Shown piece by piece: positions 55,801 to 64,000 of a stretch of 64,000 nt of DNA. This DNA comes from Takakia lepidozioides (Eukaryota > Streptophyta > Takakiopsida > Takakiales > Takakiaceae). The notes under the pieces are model-generated. The model worked only from the letters and a program-made list of their open reading frames with translations, did not search any database and had not been told where the DNA came from. The stretch spans positions 37,136,001 to 37,200,000 of the forward strand of contig CM060731.1 of assembly GCA_030704615.1 (NCBI GenBank), read 5' to 3'. Every line of letters starts with the position of its first letter. Position 1 is the stretch's first letter. A program made the translations under genes and the position numbers.

Positions 55801-55970
55801 ACTACAACCTTAAGTCCAGTGGGCTTAGAGGTAGAGGACGCGTCCCGTGGTTGCTATGTTGCAACCTCTTGAGCAGTACTCTCCCTGCCTGCTCAGTCAA
55901 TGACAAGGCCTCATCCTGCCCCATCATCTCATCCTTGAGGACCTCCTCAACCCGAGAAGAATCCCCAACC

Positions 55971-57182
55971 TCATCCATCACAGCCGCCTTGGCTGCCAAC
56001 TCCCTCTGAACCTCGAGCACCTCCCACGTGTGCCATGGATGCATGCACCCCGTGGTCCTCACATGCTCGCCCCCTCACTGCCTGTACCGTCTCGGTAGGC
56101 AGAGAGACCATTGAGGGAAGTGTACTCCGCACTCTGCGTTGCTCAGCCAGAGCCAAGCTGATAATCCAGGTCAAGCAATTGAGATCCATTGCTTGCCCCA
56201 ACACTTGACGACGTGATGCCTCAGAAAGAGACGACACCGCCGTGGTACCAGTGGTAAAACCCATTGCCCGCTCACGCTCGTCAGCATTAGGCTCCACTAA
56301 CTGCTGCAACTGAGCATCCCACAGGAGGCCAGGTCCACTATCCCGGAAAGCATGCGATCCTGGGAAGCTGAGCAGTGTAGGTAATGCTGCTCGTGGTTGA
56401 CCCACCTTGTTGACCACTGCCAAAGGCGAACGGTCATCGTGTCTCACACGCTGAGACTGCCTCCCTGTGTCCAGAATGTTATCCACTGTGAGATGTGCTG
56501 GCCGCTGCACCCCATCAAATGCACGCTTGAGCAGTGCGGGTGGCATCAAGTTAGTCCACCATAGCCGTGGACGATGAGCCCGTGACCCCACTGTAGCTGC
56601 ATCTAGCAACACTGCTGACCCAAGCCACGACCGGACTTGATGCACACTGGCCATCACCCTGGCCCGAGAATCGCCCATCAGTGGCACATTCTCCAAGATG
56701 TATGCTGGAGATACAGCTTGATGAAGCTGCAAGTGGCGCAAAACCCGCACCATCTCCCAAAACAGACCCGACCTCGAGTCTCGCAATCCATTGCCATGCC
56801 CGGCTGATGAATGCCCTTGGCAGGGCCAACCTGCCACTACCAGATCAATGGAGCCAACCCGCTCCAAATCCTGCGCCCCCAGCAACGAAATGTCTGCTGG
56901 CAAGGCCTGCTGATATCCACGAATTGCAGACACCGACAACAACTCAGGGTACCGCTGCACCAAACTGAGCAACATGGCGAAGTGAAACGCGTCGTGCAGT
57001 CTCATCCCTCTCCACATACAGGTAACGCCGAACTCGTACACCTGCCTGTAACACAGCAGCCAATCCGGTGCTGATCCCGCCAAACAAGTCCAGAAGACAA
57101 ATGCCTTCATCCGGATACTGCCACACAATAGGTGTGGTGTCCAATGGAGACAATTGAGGTGGTCCTGGTGCAATCCCCACAC
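55971..57182 (-). CDS. Retrotransposon-encoded cytosine-5 DNA methyltransferase
   Basis: C5 methyltransferases transfer a methyl group from S-adenosylmethionine to cytosine. Motif I (LLDLFGGISTGLAAVLQAG, about 57067-57110) binds AdoMet. Motif IV is DLVVAGWPCQGHSSAG with the catalytic Cys (about 56806-56850). Motif VI is AYILENVPL (about 56675-56706) and motif VIII AHRPRLWWTNL (about 56553-56585). After a roughly 100-residue target-recognition region come ADERERAMGF and QVLGQAMDLNCLTW, resembling motifs IX-X. The order I-IV-VI-VIII-X is canonical, not the permuted order of plant DRM enzymes. It has no BAH or chromodomain, unlike MET1 or CMT. Motif I is in a different frame from motif IV onward (change near 56968). 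It lies between protease and RT, so it would be released from the polyprotein. Confidence 0.9.
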   Translation of the reverse strand: MWGLHQDHLNCLHWTPHLLCGSIRMKAFVFWTCLAGSAPDWLLCYRQVYEFGVTCMWRGMRLHDAFHFAMLLSLVQRYPELLSVSAIRGYQQALPADISLLGAQDLERVGSIDLVVAGWPCQGHSSAGHGNGLRDSRSGLFWEMVRVLRHLQLHQAVSPAYILENVPLMGDSRARVMASVHQVRSWLGSAVLLDAATVGSRAHRPRLWWTNLMPPALLKRAFDGVQRPAHLTVDNILDTGRQSQRVRHDDRSPLAVVNKVGQPRAALPTLLSFPGSHAFRDSGPGLLWDAQLQQLVEPNADERERAMGFTTGTTAVSSLSEASRRQVLGQAMDLNCLTWIISLALAEQRRVRSTLPSMVSLPTETVQAVRGRACEDHGVHASMAHVGGARGSEGVGSQGGCDG

Positions 57183-57397
57183 TCTCCTCCTCTCTCTGAC
57201 GGTACAAAAGCCTCCACCCAGGCTTGTTGCACCCGTCGATCAGCATCCCGCTGCAAATCCTTGCTCGTGCCCCACAATGGAGTCTGAGCAACCATGGTAG
57301 GCAACTCCGCCATACCATACATGTCATCCTGCTCTCCCGGAGGTGGTACATCCTCTGAATGAGCATTGCCCTCAAGCAACTCTCTAGGCCAACTCAC
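57183..57397 (-). pseudogene. Protease to methyltransferase linker
   Basis: Sense-strand fragments LLEGNAHSEDVPPPGEQDD, MVAQTPLWGTSKD and ESVGIAPGPPQLSPLDTTP connect the protease with motif I of the methyltransferase, across one or two frame changes (near 57385 and 57205). It has no domain signature of its own. Confidence 0.6.
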
Positions 57398-57850
57398 TGC
57401 CTGTGAATGCTGCTAGTGTCGGCATCTTGCCTCGCTGGGCAACCGCAACTCCTCCTATGAACGTCACAGGGAGCTGCACACGCCGGCCCTCCCCTGACTG
57501 CCATGCAGGCCTATAGGAAGCTGACTCCTCCCAAAAATCCAGGGTGAAGCCCATGGGGTACAACACTGCCCCACCAACCAGGACATCGTATGAGACTGCG
57601 TCTGTCACAATGGCCTTGGCTCGCATCACTGAGCCATCTGTAGGGTGATCCGGCCGTAGTCTGATAGCCAACTCACGCCGTGTCATGCCCCGAGCCTGCT
57701 CCGATCCTCCCAGAGACGTCTGTATCTGGAAAGGACAAGGCTCCATATCCGCCTCCGTGAGGCCCAAGCCTGCAATAGCAGCTCTGCCCAGCATCAATGG
57801 CTGAGCTCCCGAGTCCAACAAGACCGCAGTGGCCGGTACCTCTTGCCTGC
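57384..57850 (-). CDS. Gypsy aspartic protease
   Basis: Contains VPATAVLLDSGAQPLMLG (active-site DSG near 57805-57830), ELAIRLRP, and DVLVGGAVLYPMGFTLDF, the fold-completing region of retropepsin-like proteases. It would cleave the Gag-Pol precursor. The frame starts after a shift relative to the upstream Ala/Pro/Thr-rich linker. Confidence 0.85.
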
Positions 57851-58532
57851 CGGTCCACTCAAACAGAAAATGCCATCCTGGTTGTCTAACATGACAACTC
57901 CAGGTGTCACCATGGCGCGCTCAATGGCTGGCCTAGCTGGCAGCTCCATCAACCTGGCAGCTGCAGCTTGCCATGGCGCCGCCGTGGCAGTCTTGACCCT
58001 CAAATCCGAGGATCCCTCCGGCACTACACCTCCCACTATCTCCGCAGAAGATGAAGTAACCTCCCCACTCTCACAGAGTGTAGCTGCCAGCCTGAACACC
58101 TCAGCTGGTCTTACCCCCGGCGTCGCAATCATGGTAGCCGAGAACAATGGAGCCTGGCACACAGATGTGGCCGCTCCTAGCAGCACACTAGCTGCCGTAG
58201 CCTTGGCAACACTAGGTAGTGGTGCTACCCGTGTAGCTCTCCCCAATGGCATAGTAACCTCCGCCTCGGTAACAGTCGGGCGAGAACTAGGTGCCATGGA
58301 TGGCGTCGACACTGTCTCCGCCAATGTGAATGACTGAGGAAGCCTAGCCTGACGGCTTGCCTCCCCACGCTGGATCCAACTCCACCTCTGCACCTCGTGG
58401 CTCAGGAACTCGTGCTGCTCCTCGAGTCACGGCTGCAGCAGACTCCACCTGCACTAGTGGTAGTGCTGCTCCACATGAATCCCATGCCTCCCATATCTCC
58501 TCCCTCAGGAGCAGGAGGTGGACCATCCGGCC
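57851..58532 (-). CDS. Low-complexity Gag-Pol linker
   Basis: A minus-strand frame (58393-57794) rich in Ala, Val, Thr and Pro with no recognisable fold joins nucleocapsid and protease. It is probably a flexible spacer. Confidence 0.5.
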
Positions 58533-59972
58533 TTAGAGTACCACCTGAGCTGTAGCCATGGCAGCGAGCCTCTGCTCTAGCTGCTGAAGCCGGTTGGCCA
58601 TGCCTTGGTCAACACCCTGACCTCCGCGTCCTTGGCCACGTTTGAGCTTGCCCTTGGCCTCGTGGCTGGCCACCTCGTCCTCTCTGGGCTGCTCCACCTC
58701 GCCCCCGGCCACCATTGTTCCCTTGGAACTGGCCTGGGCGCAACTCAGGATGCAAACCATAACACTGGGCCTCTCCATGCCCGTGCTTGCCACAATGCCC
58801 ACACTGCAACTGTGCAGGCTGTGCATGTGCCGGCCCTTTGCCTCCCTCTGGGCAATCCTTCTTGACATGGGGTCCTCCACATGTCCAGCACACCACATCC
58901 GCCCGTTGTTGGCCAGCAAATGAAGGGAGAGACCCCTGCATCTGAGGTCCTCTCTGCCCTTCCCTGAGCTTCACCTGAGCCCCCTTGTTGCCTTGAGCAC
59001 GTTGAGGTAGTGGTTGGCTAGGAGCACCACTACCCCGTGGTGTCTCCTTAGCAAATCCCACCATGACCACTCGTTCCTCCACCATGTGAGCTCTATCCGC
59101 TCTGCCAGCAAAAACACATTTGCTAAGGTGGGTTGGGCCGCTTGTAGGAGAGTTGCATCCCGCACCCTTCTCCTCAGCTCCTTGTCCAATATCCCATACC
59201 AGAATTGGACTGCCTGAGCTTCCGTAACCCCTTGGGTTACATTTAAGCGCCTCATGCGAGTGAAAGCCTCCCTCAAGCTCTCGGTCGGCTTCCGTTGGAA
59301 CTCTTGCAAGCTCCGCAACTTCTCTGTCCTCACCCCTTGGTAGTTCCCTCTCAACTCTTCGAAGAACTCCACACAGGGTTGAAGGCAGGCACGGGTGCTA
59401 GTGCTGGTGCGGTAGTGGCTTGGGTGGACGTCGTAGCTACTGTACCACCAGTCCCACTGAGCTGCAAGCTGCCGGTGCAGCGGCAGGTGTAGCCACTGCC
59501 CTCGTGGCTCTAGTGCCCCTAGTGATGGAGACATAGTCGGGTGACCAGTACATCCTCCACTCCTCGATCTCAACCTCATGCCCCCGCCTGAACTCATGGT
59601 AATCATCCATAGGCGGCCCCTCAAGGTGCTGAAACAGCCCTTCCATGCCATGAAAGGCGTAAATAGTTGTGGATTGCGCATTTGCTGCAAATCACACCAA
59701 CTATCAAACTCTTGGATAAAATCATCCAACTCGATGGTGCCCACCGCCCCAGAGTACCTTCGTGGCCCCTTGGTAGCTCCATACATCTCCTCCATTGTGT
59801 CCCACAACAATGGCAAAGAAACAACTTGCACCGCCGGTATGAGTCCTCCTGATTCACAATCCGAATCAGAACCTTCCGTAGAAGACACAGGAGGTGAAGG
59901 TGGCCTAAACCGCACCTCGTCTCGTGTACCCACTAGTATCGCTAGTGCTCGAACCGGCACTGTCCCCAGCAA
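58533..59972 (-). CDS. Gypsy gag (capsid and nucleocapsid), frame-interrupted
   Basis: The N-terminal part includes DDFIQEFDSWCDLQQM (start of the retrotransposon Gag domain), then in another frame PPMDDYHEFRRGHEVEIEEW, and CVEFFEELRGNYQGV and RKPTESLREAFTRMRRLN from the conserved capsid core. The nucleocapsid has two zinc knuckles, CWTCGGPHVKKDC (about 58860-58895; one residue short between Cys2 and His) and CGHCGKHGHGEAQC (about 58765-58806), followed by an Arg/Gly-rich tail. Gag packages the element RNA. At least three frame changes (near 59640, 59440 and 59060) break the copy. Confidence 0.85.
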
Positions 59973-62793
59973 CTAGTGGCACCTCCGTGTTGACACTCAA
60001 CCGGTCATGAACATGTCCCTAACCCCCTCTCCACAAGGTAACCGGGTAGAGAACCTGTTGCGGCTTATGGTTTGGAATACTAAGTTCCTAACATAGCCTA
60101 CACCTGTACCTGCATCCACCGCAAGCTCCTATGGTTGGCTGGTCATCACCTCCAACCTCACCACAGGAGAAACAATGATGGTCTGGCTGGTCATCACCCC
60201 AGCCTCACCATCGACAGCATGCTCTAGGACTGGCCGGTGATCAAATCCGGACCAATCACCTAAAAAACAAGCGCCCACACAAAACTAGCATGGCGCACAG
60301 TCAAGCATGCAGGTATGGAGGGGATCCAAACACAAAATCAGAACGACAACTCCCCCACACCAAAAACAACTCCACGGTGTTGCTCCTGCAAGGACACCCC
60401 AGCCCAAACCCGGACTGACTCTTGCCTCCACCTACGGAAAGGTCTTGGCCTAATGAGAGGGTGGAAACTACGAGGAAGAGAAGCTAAAGCAATGCCTAAC
60501 CCCAGCATGCCTCATCCCAACACTCTTCTCCTCTCTTCCCTCACTTGCATGACCATGGGAAATATCATGAAGATACTCCTCAAACCGCCCTCCACGAGCT
60601 TCAAAATTCGGCCTTCCAGACCACATGCCAGTCCTTAGGCAGTCCACCAGTGCCTCCACGAGTCAGCACAGGCCGTCCACAGGTCAACACGGGCCACCAC
60701 AGACCAGCACAGGCCCACACAGCTCACTGGTCACAGCCGTCACAGTCCCACAGGCCACTGGGCCCCTCACACAGCCTTCACAGCCTGTCACAGCCCGTCA
60801 CAGCCTCATTCACGGCCTGTCACAGCCCTCACTCACAAATTTTCACAGCCTTCAGTCACAGCCCCTCACAGCCCCTCACAGGCCCCACGGGCACGGCCTG
60901 TCACAGCCCGCCCGTCACAGTAAACAGCCCCAAAGGCCACAAGGGCCTGTCACAGCCCGTCACAGCCTCAACAGCCCCTCACACAGCCCGGACACAGGGG
61001 CCCACGGCCTGTCACAGCACAGCCCGTCACAGCCCCAAAGGCCTCAGGCACAGCCCACAGCCTCACAGCCCCAAAGGCCATGGGCACGGCCTGTCACAGC
61101 CCCTTCACAGCCGCCACAGCCGTTGGTCACAGGATGTCACAGCCTCACAGCCTTCAGGCACACAGCCCCTCACAGCCCCTACATGCCTTCACAGCCCCAC
61201 AGCCCTGCCTCACAGGGGCCTGTCACAGCCCCTCTCACAGCCCCAAAGGCACACAGCCCACATCACAGCCCACAGGCCTTTCACATGCCTGTCACAGACA
61301 GCCCGTTGGGCTCACAGTGGGCAGGCCCCAGCCCGTCACAGTGACATACAGGGCCGCTCTGGCAGTTTAGCCATTTCTCCAAGGGGTTTAGCCACGCCAA
61401 GCTAGGGTTTGTGTCTCTTGGACTCTAGGCTTCTTTCCACCGAGCTATGGTGGCTGTGAGGAAATCAGCAAGGTATCCTTGCTCTTTCGGCTCCCACACA
61501 CCACCATAGTAGCCCTAAGCCATGAGGTGGTTGCCACAAACCAAGCCTTCTTTCTCACTTAGCCTCCCCAAACACGCCACTAAACTCAATGGCAAACAAC
61601 CAAGCCCTGCTGGTTCCCAGCCCTGTGAGCACTCATTCAAGCACTCTCATTGCCATAGCATCTGTCTTAGAGCCTATTCCAGCCCCTACACCTGTTGCTT
61701 CAAGAGTTGCGCTCCCTTCAAGCTTGAAGTTGAAACCCCAACTCACATAGGCCCTACAAGTGCTTTCTTTCACTCCAAGTGGAAACCAGCCTAGACCTTC
61801 CGTTCTAGCTCTCTAAGCTTGAAAACAAGAGCCTCAATGGGCTGAAGGCATGCTCCACACATGCCCCACTCTCACCATAAAGAGCTCAGTTGGCAAACAC
61901 CCCTGAAAACAGCCCAGGCGCCCCATTAACAGGCTGGAAATTCAACCTCAGCAGGCACAATTAGCATGCTACATTGCCCTCACATAAGGGAAGTCAGCCC
62001 TTCCCTCTTCCTTGCTTGCCCTCCAAGCTTGAAGATGGAAGCTTCAATGAGCTGAATACATGCTCCACACATGCAACCTCTTCACACAAGAGATATCAGC
62101 CCCCTATCTTGGCTCCTTGGCTCCTTGATGCTCTCTAAGACAAGACTAAGCACTCCATAGCCTTATTGCCAAGCTCCTGAAACCCAAGGCTTACATTTCC
62201 AGCCACAAGACACTTCTCTTGTGGTGCAAGAACTCTTCTTCCAAGCTCTGAAACCCTAGGTGCAACATTCCATGGCCTTGCCGCACCTCTTAGCTCCTAT
62301 TCCAGCCCTGCTCTTGCCATGACAAGAGCCCTCTCAATGCTGAAGCTCGAGATTGAAACCCAATCTCACCATACTCCACAAAGTGCACTGATTTGCCCCA
62401 AGCAAAATCAGCCCTTTCGCTTGGTCTTGCAATCCTTCACACAATGAAAGCTCGCATTCCTAAGTCCAGTTCTCAGCTTTGCCACCAAAGCCACTATAAC
62501 CTGCTCTTGACTGGTCCTCTTCCCAATCGTGCTTGCTCATGCATGTACACAATCTGGAACCATCAAGGTGCTCTGGAATTACCTGCAGCATGGGCTTTCA
62601 TCTCTGAAGCTGAAGATCGAATGCCAAGGTCTACCACCTCGTAAACCCACATCGCCTCCGCTTCTAACAACTAAGAGCTCCACGGTGCTCCTTGCATAAC
62701 AACTTGGTTTCTCTCATTCTCAAGCAAAAACCACAAGTGCTACAACTAACTCGTATCTGGCACTCACAGATACGAGCTGATCTTTCTCGAGTA
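59973..62793 (-). other. Long 5' leader of the Gypsy element
   Basis: About 2.8 kb between the right LTR and gag without recognised coding sequence. It includes the GTCACAGCC minisatellite (60630-61345) and an imperfect direct repeat around GCATGCTCCACACATGC (about 61845 and 62050). The sequence next to the LTR (CTCGAGAAAGATCAGC on the sense strand) does not start with TGG, so no standard tRNA primer-binding site is evident. Confidence 0.6.
60630..61345. repeat. GTCACAGCC minisatellite in the element leader
   Basis: About 700 bp of degenerate 9-10 bp units (CACAGCCCGTCACAGCC and variants). It leaves long plus-strand ORFs (His/Ser/Gln/Pro/Thr-rich) that are composition artefacts, antisense to the element. 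Nearly every unit has a CAG/CTG trinucleotide, a symmetric CHG site. Confidence 0.8.
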
Positions 62794-63118
62794 ATAAAGA
62801 AGAAGAATACAAGCACAAGCTCATGCGAGCTCACAAAGCTGAAGCATAAACTCATGCATATATAACCTCATCACTCAAATACAAGTCAAGCCAAGTGCCA
62901 CCCACGCCATGGGGAATCCACACTACGGCGCCATAGCTAGGCGCGGTGAGGCTCAACTCGAGAAAGATGAGCCTCCAGCGCTTGCCGTGAAGATAACCAC
63001 TCCAGGGCCTAAATCTGCCTTGACCCCTGGATTGACACTTGGGCCAATCCCAAATGTCAATATGTAAAAGATAGCTATTTCCTAGCTAGTTTCACACTAG
63101 TGGTAAAATAACTTGACA
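62794..63118 (-). repeat. Right-end LTR core (5' LTR, lacking segment A)
   Basis: 325 bp matching 51974-52297 at all but about four positions (for example near 62899, 62975, 63071 and an extra A near 63107). On the sense strand it starts TGTCAAGTTATTTTACC at the target duplication and ends at CTTTATTA next to the leader. Confidence 0.88.
62858..62865 (-). promoter_or_regulatory. Candidate TATA box of the Gypsy LTR
   Basis: GGTTATATATGCATG on the sense strand lies about 65 bp before the end of the core, a plausible position for the U3 promoter with transcription starting within the last part of the core. The left LTR carries the same sequence near 52040. Confidence 0.5.
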
Positions 63119-63780
63119 GCCATTTGTAAGTACCCCAAGACATGCATCATGCAAGGCCCCTTGGGTAGGTAAGAACAGCCTGCCATACTACAGATTCATG
63201 ATATGTTCATACAAGTACCTTGAAGGACCAACCTGCAATTAATCAGATTTCAAGCATGCAACCAAGTAAACTTCTTGGGCATGACAAAACATATTGCAGC
63301 TTCACTCTTTGCCATTTGTAAGTACCCCAAGACATGCATCATGCAAGGCCCATTGGGTAGGTAAGAACAGCCTGCCATACGACAGATTCAAGACATGTAT
63401 ACACAAGCATCTGATGGACCAGCCTGCAGTTTATTAGATTCCAAACATGCAACCAAATGACCCTCTTGGGCATGATAAGACAGACTGCAACTTCATTCTA
63501 CACCATGTATAATTGCCCCAAGACATGCATCATGTAAGGCATTTTGGCATGGAAGAAGGGTCTACCATATTACAGATTCAAGATATGGACACACAAAAAC
63601 TTTGAGTGCCCGAGACCAAGCCCACTTGGTCAAAAAAATAATAAATCATACATTGCAGGTGCCTGGTCTGATGGCAAAATCAGGCAAATAATCTCTGGCA
63701 GAGGTCCAGTAGAGCTTACCAACACTGTTTTCCAAGAGGTTTATGCCAAGTTTTGCAAATAAACCTCAATATGCTCCATT
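63119..63780 (+). repeat. R192 repeat array (resumes after the Gypsy insertion)
   Basis: GACATGCATC landmarks fall at 63139, 63331 and 63532 (periods 192 and 201 bp). The last unit passes into a terminal segment (GGTCCAGTAGAGCTTACCAA) also found, inverted, at 37490-37620. From 63780 to the window end I see nothing further. Confidence 0.75.
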
Positions 63781-64000
63781 CCACATCAAATCTAGGCCTG
63801 AAAGAGGCTTGTCATTGCCTTATCAGGCTGCCATCTTTAAAGACGGGGCCTCCTCTTCCTTAGAACCTAACAACCATTGATGCCTTACCCATTAAACCAT
63901 AACTCCTCTTTAAGGCCAAAACAGTACCTAGCTTAATAATCCACAGGCAATGCTGTCAAAGATTCAAGACAAGGTAAGGTCCAGATGTTGGGCTTCAAGA

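Larger units (their letters stand above)
51778..63122 (-). mobile_element. Ty3/gypsy retrotransposon carrying a DNA methyltransferase and a PHD finger
   Basis: The 11.3-kb element is bounded by GCCA duplicated at 51778-51781 and 63119-63122 (GCCAT if one base is shared), inside an R192 unit that is otherwise continuous across the insertion. Minus-strand order: LTR, long leader, gag, protease, cytosine-5 methyltransferase, RT, RNase H, integrase, PHD finger, polypurine tract, LTR. RT-RNase H-integrase order places it in Ty3/gypsy (Metaviridae). The right LTR lacks a 180-bp segment that occurs twice at the left end. The coding region has many frame changes, so this copy probably cannot make a full polyprotein as read. 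Confidence 0.93.

Noticed and set aside
55971-57182. Methyltransferase as a host DRM, MET1 or CMT gene fragment
   Set aside because: The motif order is not permuted as in DRM, no BAH or chromodomain is present, no introns are needed, and the domain lies between protease and RT in the element's orientation.
60545-61405. Long plus-strand ORFs (286 and 239 codons) rich in His, Ser, Gln, Pro and Thr
   Set aside because: They are produced by the GTCACAGCC minisatellite, run antisense to the Gypsy element and are open in two frames at once, as expected for a repeat without stop words.

Overview
This window looks like nuclear DNA of a land plant. It has intron-split genes of plant families (a GH95 alpha-L-fucosidase and a 3-ketoacyl-CoA synthase), a decayed pentatricopeptide-repeat (PPR) locus of the DYW type, plant-type Copia and Gypsy retrotransposons, tRNA-headed SINEs and several TIR elements. 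The swollen, repeat-rich layout and the amplified DYW-type PPR remnants suggest a non-seed vascular plant (fern or lycophyte). That placement is inference; nothing here fixes the species.

Layout. 1-7.3 kb: duplicated and broken PPR sequence, all antisense, with one nearly full-length DYW-PPR pseudogene (2900-5954). 7.4-9.7 kb: a 123-bp tandem duplication, an orphan SUMO first exon and AT-rich repeats. 9.7-16.6 kb: an 11-exon alpha-L-fucosidase 2 gene (minus strand), resolved to splice sites, with one in-frame stop and one frameshift. 17.2-17.6 kb: exon-like sequence of an unidentified gene. 18.1-19.9 kb: an intact two-exon 3-ketoacyl-CoA synthase (minus strand). 20-30.6 kb: gene-poor, with SINEs, two dispersed repeat families and a TTAA-flanked MITE. 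30.7-35.3 kb: a decayed Ty1/copia element. 36-46 kb: a hAT-like MITE, a Gypsy relic split by another TIR element, and a one-ended CACTA-like element with a small gene inside. 46-51.8 kb: simple repeats, a LINE tail and a roughly 192-bp repeat family.

The most interesting object is the 11.3-kb Ty3/gypsy element at 51.8-63.1 kb (minus strand). Its order is gag with two zinc knuckles, aspartic protease, cytosine-5 DNA methyltransferase (motifs I, IV, VI, VIII and X in canonical order), reverse transcriptase, RNase H, integrase, then a PHD finger. One element thus carries a DNA-methylation writer and a likely histone-tail reader. It interrupts a copy of the 192-bp repeat with a 4-5 bp target duplication. 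Its LTR parts are arranged abnormally (a 180-bp segment on both sides of the left LTR core and absent from the right), as if a two-LTR circle had been opened at an internal point. The LTR cores differ at only about four positions, but the reading frame is broken many times. Relics of the same family lie at 40.2-42.3 kb and 45.9-46.0 kb.

The single-copy genes (fucosidase for cell-wall fucose removal, KCS for very-long-chain fatty acid elongation) have no evident functional link. The rest is transposable-element and gene-duplication history.
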